64,000 bases of DNA from Zarea fungicola (Eukaryota > Ascomycota > Sordariomycetes > Hypocreales > Cordycipitaceae). This document shows positions 36,221 to 47,199 of this stretch, piece by piece; position 1 is the stretch's first letter; the number at the start of each line of letters is the position of its first letter. Location: assembly GCA_900169235.1 (NCBI GenBank), contig FWCC01000335.1:62001-126000 (forward strand). Reading direction: 5' to 3'. The translations under genes and the position numbers were made by a program. The notes below the pieces were generated by a model. The model was not told where the DNA came from. It saw only the letters and a list, made by a program, of their open reading frames with translations, and did no database searches.

Positions 36221-37991
36221 ATGATGCAGACGGAAACCCTTCCGTCACCGGCGGCGCCCGCTCCGATCGTTGATACTCCCGATGAAGGCCAGAGTGAAGG
36301 TTCCAAGCTGCGCACCTTTCTTGGAATTCTGCGCAAGTCAGTTTTGCCCTTTTTTGCTCTCTTCTATGTACTCTGATACCGTGCCGTCGTCGTCTTGGTC
36401 TTGGTCGTCGCCGTCGTCGTCATTAATGCCCTCCACCTGCTGCTAGCACTGCCTCAACACAAATGCGACCCTCTTTCTCAACATGTTGGGCGGTGTGCCG
36501 CCTGCCACCACGACCATTCATAACTAGAGACGACGCAGCAGGACACGCAATGAAAGCCGCAGATATGCTAACCACAAGTTTCCACTGCATTATAGGTTCA
36601 TTGGCGTTACTGACCTTGCCGCCGTCCGATTCTCTCTGCCGTCGCAGCTACTTGAGCCGACGCCGAATCTCGAATACTGGACCTATCTCGATGCCCCCAA
36701 TGCCTTCATCGCCATCGGTACCTCGGACGAGCCTCTCGACCGTATGCTCGAGGTAGTCCGTTTCTGGCTGACAAAGGACCTTAAATATGCCAAGGGCAAG
36801 CCCTGCAAACCATACAATTCGTGCCTGGGCGAGTTCTTTAGAGTGAGTACTCTGTCCACTCTGCAACAAGACAAGGTTTTCGCTTTGTTTCAAGTACTCA
36901 CCATGTTTCATCTACAGTGTAACTGGGAAACCGAGGATAATGCGCCCAAGATCCTGACGGCCGAGCTCGGCAATCACAGCTCCGCCTCGAGCAAGTCCAG
37001 CATACGGAGCGACAAGAACGCCTCGACCGTGTCGCTCTCCCCGCCCCAGCACGGCACCTCCAAAGATAGCAGGCCCCTCACAATCTCATACCTCACCGAG
37101 CAGACGTCCCATCACCCTCCAGTCAGTGCCTTTCACGTCACATGCCCCGAGCGTGGCATCACGGCCCGCGGCTTTGACCAGATCACCGCCAAGTTCACCG
37201 GTACCTCGATCAAGGTTCTGCCCGGAGAGCACAACCTGGGCATCTTCATCACCCTCGACAAGCGCGACGGCGAAAAGTACCAGCTTACACATCCCGCGGC
37301 GCACCTGGGCGGTCTGCTCCGCGGCTCGCTGAGCGTCTCAGTCAGCGACACCGCCTACATTACATGCCCCAAGACCAAGATCAAGGTCATTCTCAACTAC
37401 GTCGAGGAGGGCTGGCTGGGCCGCACCACCAACAAGGTCGACGGTGTCGTTTTCCGCTACGATCCCGAAAACGACGACAAGACTCGCGTTCAGGATGTGC
37501 CTGAGGAGGATATCCTCGCCAGACTCGGTGGACCCTGGAAGGAAAAGGTTGTCTTTACGCTCGGGTCAACTCTTGTGGTAAGTTCAAGACTAGATGCTGC
37601 AAACACAACACTTGCTGACATTTTATTTTTTTAAAAGAAAAACGTCCCTGCTGAGCAGCAGTACACCATCCTTGATACCGCCCCTCTCGAGGTGGCGCCC
37701 AAGGTTCTCCCTCCCGATGAGCTGCAGGCGGCTAATGAATCACTCACCCTCTGGGGCAACGTCACCAAGGCCATTCACGCCAAGCAATTCTCAAAGGCCA
37801 CCACCATCAAGCAGGAGCTCGAAGAGGCCCAGCGCGTGAAAGCCCGCGAGCGTGAGCGGACCGGCGAGCAGTACCAGCCGGCCTACTTTACGCATGCCAC
37901 CGGCAACGAGGGCCAGCCCGAGCTGACGGACAAGGGCAAGGCGATTCTGGAGCGATCGCAAAAGGGCGAATGGTCGTTGGAAGGCATTTAA
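36221..37991 (+). CDS. oxysterol-binding protein homologue (ORP/Osh)
   Basis: Four exons: 36221-36336, 36596-36842, 36918-37577 and 37638-37991 (458 aa). The first intron (259 bp) has a GTCAGT donor and a GCTAAC branch site close to its acceptor. The OSBP lipid-binding domain occupies nearly the whole protein. The N-terminal lid region is followed by CKPYNSCLGEFFR (family block PYNPVLGE) and the diagnostic fingerprint EQTSHHPP at about 182-189. After that come a long beta-barrel region with KIKVILNYVEEGWLG and a C-terminal helical segment. There is no PH, ankyrin or GOLD domain, so it is a short ORP like yeast Osh4-Osh7. These proteins exchange sterol or phosphatidylserine for PI4P at membrane contact sites. 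Ligand and Osh subgroup are not certain. Confidence 0.92.
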
Positions 37992-38733
37992 ATATTAGAC
38001 TTTTTCTTTTTACCGAAAACTATTCCCTCTTTAGTTTTGTGTGGCTTTTTTGGGTGCAACTTTGATAGTTGTTCCCTTTCGTCGTTTTCATGGTCTTTTG
38101 GGTTTTGCAGCTTTCGAATATTATGCTGCTATATACATACATGCATCTTTTGGGGTTCTGTTGGAGACGTGTTTTTTTGGTCTCCCTCCCACATTCATGA
38201 CTACGCACAACGTTTTTCTTGTTTCTTTTGGGATAGATGGACACTTGGATTTTCTTCTCCTTGATTCGTGCAAGGGGAACCTTGTTGTATGGCTTTGCAT
38301 GTAAATACAGTGGCTATGCAGACAAGGACAAATTTTTCTCGCCCATTTCGAAAGTGAAGGTTCTGTGTAAAACGTACAAGGTCTTTTATTATTCGGCGTT
38401 GACGCATTTTATGATCAATAGTTGTGAAAATAAATCGGCACTCCCGCACCATCAATTATCAATTCGCTATAGCCTTTTAATTTTTGTTCCCGTTTTCCTT
38501 TCTTACAGATCAACCCAACCAGTTTTTTAGTTTTTAATATTGTACAATGTTGTAAAAAGAACAAGAGTGAAGAATAAATGACCCCCAAAATATTAATGCA
38601 ACAAAACAGTCAGATCAATCATCATGTTTCCATCCGCCCCATCTCTATAGTATTTTCTTTGCTGTTTTTTTCTGCTTCGGCATCCTTTTTTTTTTTCAAG
38701 TAATCCTAGCAAAATGATTTGTCTGTGTTTTTT
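37992..38733. other. intergenic, convergent 3' flanks
   Basis: AT-rich region between the convergent OSBP and p32 genes, with T tracts at about 38685 and 38728. No gene seen. Confidence 0.6.
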
Positions 38734-39703
38734 TTAAGCGTCAATGAAACCCTTGACGTTGCTCAACCAGCGCAGATACTCATTCTGCTCCTTGAGATCA
38801 ACGTAATCAGGCACAAACACGGCCAGAGCCTGCGTCACGCCGCGCTCCTCGAGGAAACGCTCCATGAGGACCTGCAGATCCTCGTCGAGGCTGCCAAAGG
38901 GAGGTCCCGGGTAGACATCGGCGCGCTGCTGGGCGGCCTCGGGGGTCTCGAGGCGGGCGAGCTTGGCGTCGGCGTAGTAGAAGAGGTTCTCGACGACAAT
39001 GTGGCCGTCCTGGGCGGTGGCATCAATGTTGAGGGCGCCGGGGGCCTTGCCGGGCTTCTCGATGACGATGGAGAGGTTGATGGGGGCGGGGGCCTCCTCG
39101 TCGTCCTCTTCCATTTCGTTTTCGGCCTCTTGCGCCTGGCGCTGCTGCTTGCCCGACTCGGCGGCCTGGAGGTCGTCGGCGAGGTCCTCATCTTCGAGGG
39201 CGGCTTCGTCGGCGTAGGGGTCAAAGTTGTTGATGTCGGCGATAGAGAAGCTAATGGTGATTCTGCGATTATCAATTAGTATTAAAAACACGGGGAATAC
39301 AATTTTATGGCTGGGCAGGGAAAACCCACTTCTCATCACCAAAGCTGCGGACCAGCTTGACAACCTCCTGACCAGGCGTGTCAATCAGCTCAAAGGGGCT
39401 GTTGTTGATAAAGTCCTTGACGCTCGACGGCTCCTGCTCGCTGGCCTTCATCTCCTCCTCAATCTGAATCTCGCTTTCAATCTTGGCGGAGAGCTCATCG
39501 TCCGTCTCGCCGTCAGCAGCGGCCCGGCGATTGGCGGCCGAGGTCGAGAAGCTGGCGCCCGAGCGCATCACGTTGAGGCCGTTGGAAGCACCGCCAACCT
39601 TGGTGAGGGTGGCAGGGCGGGCCATGGTCTGGCGCATGGAGGCGCTGGCCATGCGGCCGACAGTGCGAGGCGCAGAGCGCGCAAGGGATCTGATGGAAAA
39701 CAT
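38734..39703 (-). CDS. MAM33: mitochondrial p32/gC1qR-family acidic matrix protein
   Basis: Two exons: 39703-39330 and 39262-38734 (300 aa). The first ~60 residues are Arg/Ser/Ala-rich and free of acidic residues until ADGETDDE, a typical mitochondrial presequence. The mature protein has the p32/Mam33 pattern: an N-terminal helix with LSAKIESEIQIEEE, a beta-sheet half including FELIDTPGQEVVKLVR, an acidic Glu/Asp-rich loop (NEMEEDDEEAPAP), then VYPGPPFGSLDEDLQVLMERFLEERG and a C-terminal YLRWLSNVKGFI helix. Mam33 forms a doughnut-shaped trimer in the matrix and supports mitochondrial translation and respiratory complex assembly in yeast. Length and motif order match fungal homologues. Confidence 0.93.
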
Positions 39704-40999
39704 ATCTAAAGTGTAGCTTTTTATGTGTGTGTGAACCTTGATGAAAGAGGAAACGAGAGAGAAGCCTTTCTAGAATTTTTTTTTGGGGGAACCCCTATGC
39801 AGAGTTGCTACAGCTCCACAAGCTTGGGCCTAGCATTTGGGGCATCTTGAAGATGACTCAGCTATTCTCGCCCATGATGAACTCGCCCTCATTATATTCT
39901 TAGCTTCTCCAGCTTCACAACAACCCCAAGTGTCTTCCTTATTATCATTGCAAGATGCTAGAAGAAAATAATCATGGCTATAAGCAATATGAAGTATACA
40001 AGTTCCTGATAGACCTCTCGTTTCCCCCATTCTGGACTGCCGGTAATCAGGTCGAACTGGGTGCTTGTTGGGAATGTAGTGCCTGTACGCTCAACTTTCT
40101 ACGAAAGTTGGCAGGTTCATCAGTCCCGTTCTCATTGTTTTTGTATGCAGCGAGATGTGAAAGAAGTTGGTTGTTGTGTCATTCTATGCTACTCTGTGTT
40201 CCAGCTATTTATAGCCTGCCACTTGTGACAACTTCTTTCGTCCTCTTTTATTTTCTTCAACTTATGTTCCACCGAAAACTTCAACAACTGATACAAGCCC
40301 ATTTTCAGAACAAATGATGGAAAGCGACAACTCAGTATCAACGACGGACAGCCACCGCAACCCCCCTAGAAGCGCCATCGCCTGACTGTCTCGCACATTA
40401 AAGACATACCAGTTTAATCGAGTAAGAGTATGTAAACCGGTAAACTCCTTGAGTACTGCGGTAGTTGTGGCTACCCGATGGAATGGCTGATCAAGCAACG
40501 GAGCCTTGGATGCCTGCCACGGGTAAGAGAGGGCGCCTCCAACAACGGGGTAGTTACTATGTTTCTTTTATTCGTTGATTTCGTACTATATAGGGAGGAA
40601 TTTCTCCGGATTAGCTTGCCAAGAACACTCGAGGAATTCACACATTGCGTACCAGCTGAGTGACCTTGTCCATGGTTAATGGCACCACAGGGGTTAGACG
40701 AGGCTGCGTTTCCAGCCAATCAGCTTCTTCAACTATGAGATATTCCTGCTCCTCATCACATTTAGTGTCCGTGGCGCCCGTTGGAGCAAAACTATGACGT
40801 CCATGTAACCAACTTTGCTTATAAGCTTAGCGTCCGTAGTCTCCAATGTGTCCATGATTGAGCCAACCACTAGCTATGGGGACTCCAACGTCGTGGCTTA
40901 TTTGTTCTACCCCGCTGACGAGCCGCCAGAAGAGTATAAGAGGCTCATATGCCCCTGTATATTATTAAAACTCTATCCCATACGTTTCCCATCCATATC
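39704..40999. other. intergenic, promoter of GMC gene
   Basis: No gene seen. The distal part is the p32 promoter. The proximal 240 bp carry two groups of the 9-bp TAGCGTCCG-type repeat described separately, and a perfect 10-bp palindrome GCTTATAAGC at 40817-40826. Confidence 0.6.
40763..40854 (+). promoter_or_regulatory. TAGCGTCCG 9-bp repeat array upstream of GMC gene
   Basis: Two groups of degenerate 9-bp direct repeats: TAGTGTCCG TGGCGCCCG at 40763-40780, and TAGCGTCCG TAGTCTCCA ATGTGTCCA at 40828-40854. The second group is about 150 bp upstream of the ATG at 41000 and directly follows the palindrome GCTTATAAGC. The same unit in the same orientation relative to the gene recurs before the cluster regulator and the OYE gene. 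CGG-type triplets on the other strand are what Zn2Cys6 regulators bind, so these are candidate operators. Confidence 0.65.
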
Positions 41000-42670
41000 A
41001 TGTTTATCGACTCTCCCCCCTCCTCAGCTGATGTTGTTGTCGTTGGTGGTGGAACGGCGGGCCTGGCTCTTGCCGCTCGATTGTCCAAACGCAAACCAAA
41101 CCTTGATATTCTTGTGATTGAGAGCGGTCCAAACCCTTCTGGTCATCCATTCACATCTCACCCCTCCGGAGCCTTTGCGGCTTGTGGATCTGAGCTCGAC
41201 TGGAGCTACAAATCGACACCACAGAAGGCACTGAACGACCGTGTTCTTCATCTGAGTGCTGGAAAAGCCTTGTCAGGTGCTACAGCCATAAACTACGGAC
41301 TCTGGCTGCGTGGACCTGCCTCGGATTACGACAGATGGGCAAAACTTGTGGGAGACGAGTCATGGAGCTACAGTGGCCTGCTTCCCTATTTCAAGGGGTT
41401 GGAGAAGCACTTTGATCCAGATGGAGATCGCGAGCAGCATGGATTCGATGGGCCAATGCACACCACCTCCGTCTCTCGGTCTGACCCTACGCGGCGATAT
41501 CCTCTTCGTGAAAAAGTTCGAGACGCTTGGAAAGAAATTGGGGTCAATCTGATCCCAGATTACAACAACGGCCATCCACTCGGCTTAGGTGAAGTGGTGG
41601 AAAATTGGCACAACGGCATTAGACAGCCTGCACATGAAACTCTAGACCTCTCCAACGTCAAGATACTGTGCGGAGTAACGGTGTCTAGGATTCGCATGGA
41701 AGGTGTGACTTCTAAGCGCGCAACTGGCGTTGAGCTTCTCGACGGAACCTCGATATGTGCCAAAAAGGAAGTGATTATATCCACAGGCACATACCGCACA
41801 CCTCAAGTGCTGATGCTTTCAGGCATCGGGCCGGCCCCAATTTTGCACAAGCACAACATCCCAGTCCACGTCGACAACCCTGAAGTAGGGCGCAATATGC
41901 ATGATCATTTAGTCGTCCCGTTATTCTGGAAAGTGAGAAACCCTGAGCTAGGCGTTGCTGCAGGTTCCCCTGCTTTTAATGCACCTGGCTTTGCAAAGGG
42001 CACCCCATTTGACTATGTCGCATACCAGCAAACTCCAAGGGCGACCATTGAGCAGGCTCTCAAGGCCGATCGTGAAGATGAAGCTTCGCCTCTAGATCCA
42101 CAAGAGCTTCTTGACCAACAACGTATTCATACGGAGAGCTTGGTAACCTATATTCCAGTTACCAGGACTGAGCCACTTCCCCTTGACGGGACAGTCATCA
42201 CGACATCCGTCCTCTGCATGCAGCCTACCTCACGCGGGACAGTAACAATCGCGTCGGCAGATCCAGCTGCGATGCCAGTTATAGACTCCAACTTTTACTC
42301 GACTCATGCCGACCGCACAATTCTGCGTGATGGCGTTCGTGGCATCCTGAATTTGATGCAGTCCACTCGCGCTGGCACATCCATGGTCGAGAGAGAAATA
42401 CCACCCCAGTCCTTCCCTCCCCTTCATCACTCCGAGTCTTCTGACGCAGATATCGATGCCCGTGTCCGTCACGCTGGTGAGATTTATAATCACCCAGGCG
42501 GCACGGCGGCGATGGGCAAGGTCGTTGACAGCCATTGCCGTGTAATTGGGGTGCATGGGCTGAGGGTGGTTGATGCAAGTATCTTGCCGATGCCTATTAC
42601 AGCACATTACATGATCTGTGTCTATGCTTTGGGAGAGAGGGCGGCTGATTTCATGGCAGAAGACTTGTGA
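41000..42670 (+). CDS. GMC-family FAD oxidoreductase
   Basis: Single exon. The ATG at 41000 places the dinucleotide-binding motif VVVVGGGTAGLALA right after a short N terminus (556 aa). An in-frame ATG at 40949 would add 17 residues. GMC signature 1 is LSGATAINYGLWLRGP and signature 2 is GTYRTPQVLMLSGIGP. The catalytic pair is probably His-498 (HPGGTAAMG) and His-536 (PITAHYM). No signal peptide is visible, so the enzyme is likely cytosolic, unlike secreted glucose or aryl-alcohol oxidases. It belongs to the choline dehydrogenase/versicolorin B synthase-like part of the family often found in fungal metabolite clusters. The substrate is unknown. It is transcribed toward the Zn2Cys6 regulator, with 182 bp between the stops. 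Confidence 0.92.
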   Translation: MFIDSPPSSADVVVVGGGTAGLALAARLSKRKPNLDILVIESGPNPSGHPFTSHPSGAFAACGSELDWSYKSTPQKALNDRVLHLSAGKALSGATAINYGLWLRGPASDYDRWAKLVGDESWSYSGLLPYFKGLEKHFDPDGDREQHGFDGPMHTTSVSRSDPTRRYPLREKVRDAWKEIGVNLIPDYNNGHPLGLGEVVENWHNGIRQPAHETLDLSNVKILCGVTVSRIRMEGVTSKRATGVELLDGTSICAKKEVIISTGTYRTPQVLMLSGIGPAPILHKHNIPVHVDNPEVGRNMHDHLVVPLFWKVRNPELGVAAGSPAFNAPGFAKGTPFDYVAYQQTPRATIEQALKADREDEASPLDPQELLDQQRIHTESLVTYIPVTRTEPLPLDGTVITTSVLCMQPTSRGTVTIASADPAAMPVIDSNFYSTHADRTILRDGVRGILNLMQSTRAGTSMVEREIPPQSFPPLHHSESSDADIDARVRHAGEIYNHPGGTAAMGKVVDSHCRVIGVHGLRVVDASILPMPITAHYMICVYALGERAADFMAEDL

Positions 42671-42852
42671 TGTGGAATAAATGAGAAGAGTGTTGAGTGT
42701 AGGAAAAAAGCAAAGGAAGGCGGCCTCTAACTAGCCAATTCCACCATTACATATATAAATATTGTAATAATTGTAATAATTTATAATTAAAATCTAGCTA
42801 GCTGTTCTATAAAATATTTAATACAAAAAGTAATGCACATAAGCTAATGGCC

Positions 42853-44713
42853 CTATAATACCACTTGAACAGTTGACAACCTTGTGATTCCAATAGATGG
42901 GACTATTTCCAGCACTCTACTTCGTGCAGTTAACATTTTCAAGTACGCTCCTGCGAATTTATTAGGATTGGTTCATGATTAAAAAATAACAAAGGATCGT
43001 TGCGGAATACCTACCGGCAGCTTTCCAGCGGTTGTTGGTACAATTTAAGGCTTCTTTTACAATCTCCAAGCCTCTTGTATTTTCTGGGCCGGGTGCATCT
43101 TGGCACAATTGGGTGAGATGGACGGCAGCCCAATATCCCCAGTACAGGTTCAAAGGGGACGCTGCATCCTTTGGTACGCATTCACCATTGATAATTTCCT
43201 TAGCTTTGTCTATGTACCGACTAGCCATCGTATCCATGGCCTCCCTCGCGAGTTGCAATCGGCTGGGAGTGGCTGTCTGGTACGACTTCAGGCCCTCTGT
43301 GTGGAGCAACGCAATAGCACTAGATGCCAGGGCTAGTACTGTACTGTGTCTGGTAATCCAAGGGCAAGAGAATAGGACTCACCTGTAGCAAAGAGCCGTG
43401 CGCCCGCAGGGGCCGATGCGACGCCGCGTAGTTTCTTGCGTTGTAAACGTTATCAAAGCTTCCAGTGCATTCGTTAAATGCATAGCCTCTCTGTCGCGAT
43501 ACTCCTTCGACATTGAGTCGTCTCTGAGGTGGATAAGCACCTTGTCGAGAAGCAGTGCTGCTTGGGCCAGAAGTGCGAATCTGCTCATGCTAATATGGCC
43601 AGGTGCGGATGCGGTTATGGTGGTATTACTTGATACGATCTAATGAAGGATTAGCCTTCGCGATTTTCATAAATAGGTGCTGCCTACTCCATAATCCCAA
43701 GACATGTCGTCACAGGGAAGAAGCTCCTCGCCACGAGGCCCAGTGGTGATCGGACGACGCCCAGACCACCCCAACGAGCAGAACCTGGCAACAGTTTTTG
43801 TTAACAAAAAGTCTGTAAAAGGACATATAGGATGCATACCGGTCCAGTATCACTATGGCCCACCAGATCCTCCGCTGCTCCTCCAATTCAACCCAGGGCA
43901 GATCGCTTCTTTGACGCAGGGACTCCCAGTCAAGACCCAACATGAGGCCATATTGTGCACACAGGCTGACTGATATGTGAGCAGCAGGGTAGATGGCATG
44001 GCCAATCTCATAGAGTGCCAGAATGACGATCGATTGCAGTGTCGCAACTGTCAGGCTCCTGGACATGGTGATTTCATGCAAAAGTAGCTTTGCTGACAAG
44101 TAGTTTGGGTTGTGCTCGTCAGGGCTGTCTGTCGATGGTATGGTGGTAATTAGCTTCATGCTCAAGCAAAGCAGCGCAAAGTCGGTACGGGTTTCGGTTA
44201 GCCCCCGTTGTACATGCTCAAAGAACCGCTGTCTGGACACAATGGGCATCCAAAGATGGACTGTATCAAAGTAGAGCTGTGCAATCGACCTTATTGCGGC
44301 GGTATCACCTAGCTCCGAAGCCACGTAGGGCGGCACATGCAAACCAACGGGGGGGAAATCCTTTGGCTGCCAGTGGAACGCGTCATGGTTGAGGAAGAAG
44401 GCAGCGGGAAGAGAAATATCGTCTTTATTTGTAGCAATGACTGTACCAACGTGTGAGTAGTTGCAGTACAGGCCTTTACTGCTGGAAGTTAGACGAACAT
44501 TGCCAAATTCTTTGCACTGATGTGGAGAGATTCGAGTATTCCATACCTTAGACAGAATGAACAGTTTGGCAGGAGCCTGTCGCATCTGCCTTTGCGCTGT
44601 CTGCATGCTAAGCAGGCCTGTAGAGCCCGAGGGTGCTCCTGTGCCATGTTTTGCTGTGAATGCAAGTGCGAAGTGCTACGAGATGGCTGTGAATGGGCGT
44701 TGCCGACAGTCAT
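42853..44713 (-). CDS. Zn2Cys6 fungal-specific transcription factor
   Basis: Six exons on the minus strand: 44713-44547, 44478-43840, 43784-43688, 43639-43383, 43319-43015 and 42950-42853 (520 aa). The zinc cluster is CLACRQRKGRC...CSFC...C with Cys 34, 37, 44, 51, 54 and 61 (spacing 2-6-6-2-6). The first intron falls between the fifth and sixth Cys, so correct splicing is needed for a complete DNA-binding domain. The fungal-specific middle homology region follows, with LYFDTVHLWMPIVSRQRFF and RRIWWAIVILDRFCSLG, then RPITTGPRGEELLPCDD as in classic family members. It lies inside the GMC/DLH/propeller/OYE block and has the TAGCGTCCG repeat in its own promoter, suggesting it controls the block and possibly itself. 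Confidence 0.9.
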
Positions 44714-45285
44714 TCGCTCCAATAGCGAGGAGAAAGAAATGCAACTAGCCTTGAGTTAGTCCTAACTAGGCTAAATGTAGCGTAGGTGCCACAGAAGTCT
44801 CATTGTCGAGTGCATCTTGTCATGCACCCGCATTATGGTCAATTTGACTCCCTGTTGGATGAAGTGTAAAGTATGGGGAACAGACTGCGGACCAGTCCTA
44901 CATCCATGCATTCAGCTAGGTACTGATAAATCAAAAGTCCACATAAACTGGCAGGTTCCACACTATTGAACGGACGCTACGGACGCTAAAGTACATCCTT
45001 GCGAAGGGGCTTTCTTAACTAGGGCAAGCGAACGCGGAATGGTAGACCATTTCCACCCGTAACCGGCGCCTGTTATAAACCTAGATCCGCCATCTCGGGC
45101 AAAATCAAAGACTGTGTTAATACCACCAACTGGAACCCATTACAACTTGTAGTTGCCCTGAGAACCAGCCAACGTGAGTCAGTTTCCTTCATTGCCGGTA
45201 TTTTCGGAAGTACAAGTGGCAGAATTTACGGCAATATTTTTCATTTCTTCTCACTTTATAAAATCTAGCTGCGACACTGCGACCA
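44714..45285. other. intergenic, promoter of Zn2Cys6 regulator
   Basis: No gene. Contains the two-unit operator-like repeat at 44971-44988. Confidence 0.6.
44971..44988 (-). promoter_or_regulatory. perfect 9-bp direct repeat upstream of regulator
   Basis: CGGACGCTACGGACGCTA on the plus strand, i.e. TAGCGTCCG TAGCGTCCG reading toward the regulator gene, 258 bp upstream of its ATG. The two CGG triplets are separated by six bases (CGG-N6-CGG, direct). This is the most perfect copy of the motif shared by three promoters in the cluster and suggests autoregulation. Confidence 0.65.
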
Positions 45286-46280
45286 TTAAGAACCCAGGTA
45301 GGTGTCAAACCAGGTAACAGACTGGAAGAAAGCCTGCTCCTTTGCATACCTTTGCTGCTTAACATCAAGGTCGCCACGAACAGCGAAGCCATGACTAGTG
45401 CCAGAGTAAAGGTTAATTTGGTAATGTTGCTTACTCTTGAGCAGAATCTCCTCCGACTTGTATCGCTTCATAGCGGGAAAAATAGGATCGTCCACGGCAG
45501 CGGAGATGGCAAAAGGGCCAGAGATAGCTGCAAGCTCGTCCTCCTCCACAAAAGAAGGATGCGCAACATAGCCGACCTCAATACCGTTCTTGTAGTGACG
45601 GACAACATACTGTAGGCCCATTCGTTAGATTCTTGTCTTGAGTGAGGGGCTATTATGAGAATGCGTAGAATGTTGATGTACCTTCGCTCCAAAGCAATAA
45701 CCGACAGCGCCAATATGCGTAATGCCGAGATTACGGAGATATTCGATGCCCATGATAATAATAGGATCAATATGCTCTTTAGTGTGCGGGTTAGTACCAC
45801 TAGTTCCCACAGCCATCCACTGCATCAGGTCAAAACTTTCAGGTGCGTTGAGCTGGACAGGGTCTCCGTTGAAGAGGTCGAGGATGACAGTCAGGTAGCC
45901 CTGCTCGGCGAAATTATCAGCCATGAGCTGACTGTTCTTCCAAATGCCAAACATATCAGGCAGGTAGAGGATTCCAGTACCCTGGCGGGCGAAACCTTCA
46001 GGGGGCATGGCGACGTAGGCATCAAGAGTGCCGTTAATTTTAATGTTTATGCCCTTGATTGTGCCCCTATATTGGTTTACTGTTAGCCTTACATTGTGTC
46101 CGAAAGACTATATCTTTTGTCGAAACCCCACCGCTGTGAGGGATTGGTATAACTGTGACGTCTTCTTGGAACGCAATCGAGTCGACAAGGAAGCACCGTA
46201 GTCCATGGGCAGGACAAAAGTGAGACGTACTCGTGGAGGTTGCCGAAGGTGCAGCAACTTTCAGGGGGGTTAGAAGCCAT
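45286..46280 (-). CDS. dienelactone hydrolase-family protein
   Basis: Three exons: 46280-46231, 46066-45682 and 45609-45286 (252 aa). The first intron is long (164 bp) and open in places, but only the join HE-GTIKGINIKI restores the family N terminus (CCTFGNLHEGT). The DLH catalytic triad is present: Cys-141 in GYCFGAK, Asp-186 in AAVDDPIFP and His-218 in SGTSHGFA. Carboxymethylenebutenolidase in bacteria opens dienelactones in chlorocatechol breakdown. Fungal relatives are broader lactone/ester hydrolases and several occur in metabolite or detoxification clusters. No targeting signal is seen. The product could act on a lactone made or degraded by the neighbouring flavoenzymes, which is inference from context. 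Confidence 0.9.
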
Positions 46281-47199
46281 TTTAATAGTTTGTGGCAGAC
46301 TACAGGTTGACGGTCTGCAAGAGAGGTGAATTCCGGGATGCTTAGGCAAACAAACAAGCTGAGTCTGGGTATATTAGCGAGGCGGACCTTGTATGCTCCT
46401 TATACGTCCAGCTGCGGTAGGTGGCCGGCTTCTCAGACCAGCTATCTCGCCCTGCCAGGCAATAGCCAAGATAGTGATGTTCAGTGGAGTAGGCTGTAGA
46501 CTGTGGAGTATAGATAACGTCGCAAAAAGTGTCCTTTTGCAGCTCTTCTTCAGAAGATATATGCGTCCTATAGAAAATGGGGCGGTGGTTGTGCGGAATT
46601 GGCTAGACAACGTGCGTCGTTTAGTACCGCGACGGGCTTACGGGCTTACGGGAACGGAATAAATTATCTGAAAATCGAGAAGCCGAGTTACGGCTTTATT
46701 TTATGATTTATCAAACCATACGGCTATTTAAATTAGTTTCAGCGTGTATTGGCTCCGCGAAAAGGCTTACGGGACCTTTGTGAACTATCTGTTCCACCAG
46801 ATTGCTTACACAATGATACTTGAATTCAATAGTGAGGAATTATACCGGATCGAGATATTAATGCCGAAGTAGTAAGCAAGGATGTGCACTGAGAGGTGCA
46901 AACAAGAACAGTGCGTTTCCAATAAAGTTTAAGTGTGTTGCATGCGTGATCTCCACTGATTAGAAGTATGACTGGGATATCAAGTATAGTGATGATGGAT
47001 TTGATGCTCTAGTTTATTTCTTGTTATTGGAGAATGTTGAGCTTTGGTCAAAAAGACTTGTGGAAAACTAGAAAATATCGTCAAGAACTGCAAAATAAAA
47101 ATATTGATATGTGGGCTAATGTTGTGATTGCTTGGTACCACTAACAGGCATAACTATCCAATCACTGTTTCTGTAATACACAAAGAATCCTCTTGATCA
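46281..47199. other. intergenic, promoter of DLH gene
   Basis: No gene. The proximal half is CGG-rich with repeated TTACGG sites. The distal half (46900-47200) is AT-rich and is the 3' flank of the beta-propeller gene. Confidence 0.55.
46633..46772. promoter_or_regulatory. cluster of TTACGG sites upstream of DLH gene
   Basis: CGGGCTTA CGGGCTTA CGGGAACGG at 46633-46657 is an 8-bp direct repeat. It is followed by an inverted pair AAGCCG-N5-CGGCTT at 46680-46696 and further TACGG copies at 46719-46723 and 46767-46772. The CCGTA half-site (opposite strand) resembles the CCGTAG seen across units in the 9-bp arrays of the neighbouring promoters. This is a candidate variant binding region for the cluster regulator. 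Confidence 0.45.

Noticed and set aside
46074..46230. Extra coding exon in the DLH gene (frame SGGVSTKDIVF)
   Set aside because: Including it leaves no frame-compatible junction to the next exon, whereas skipping it gives the expected family N terminus.
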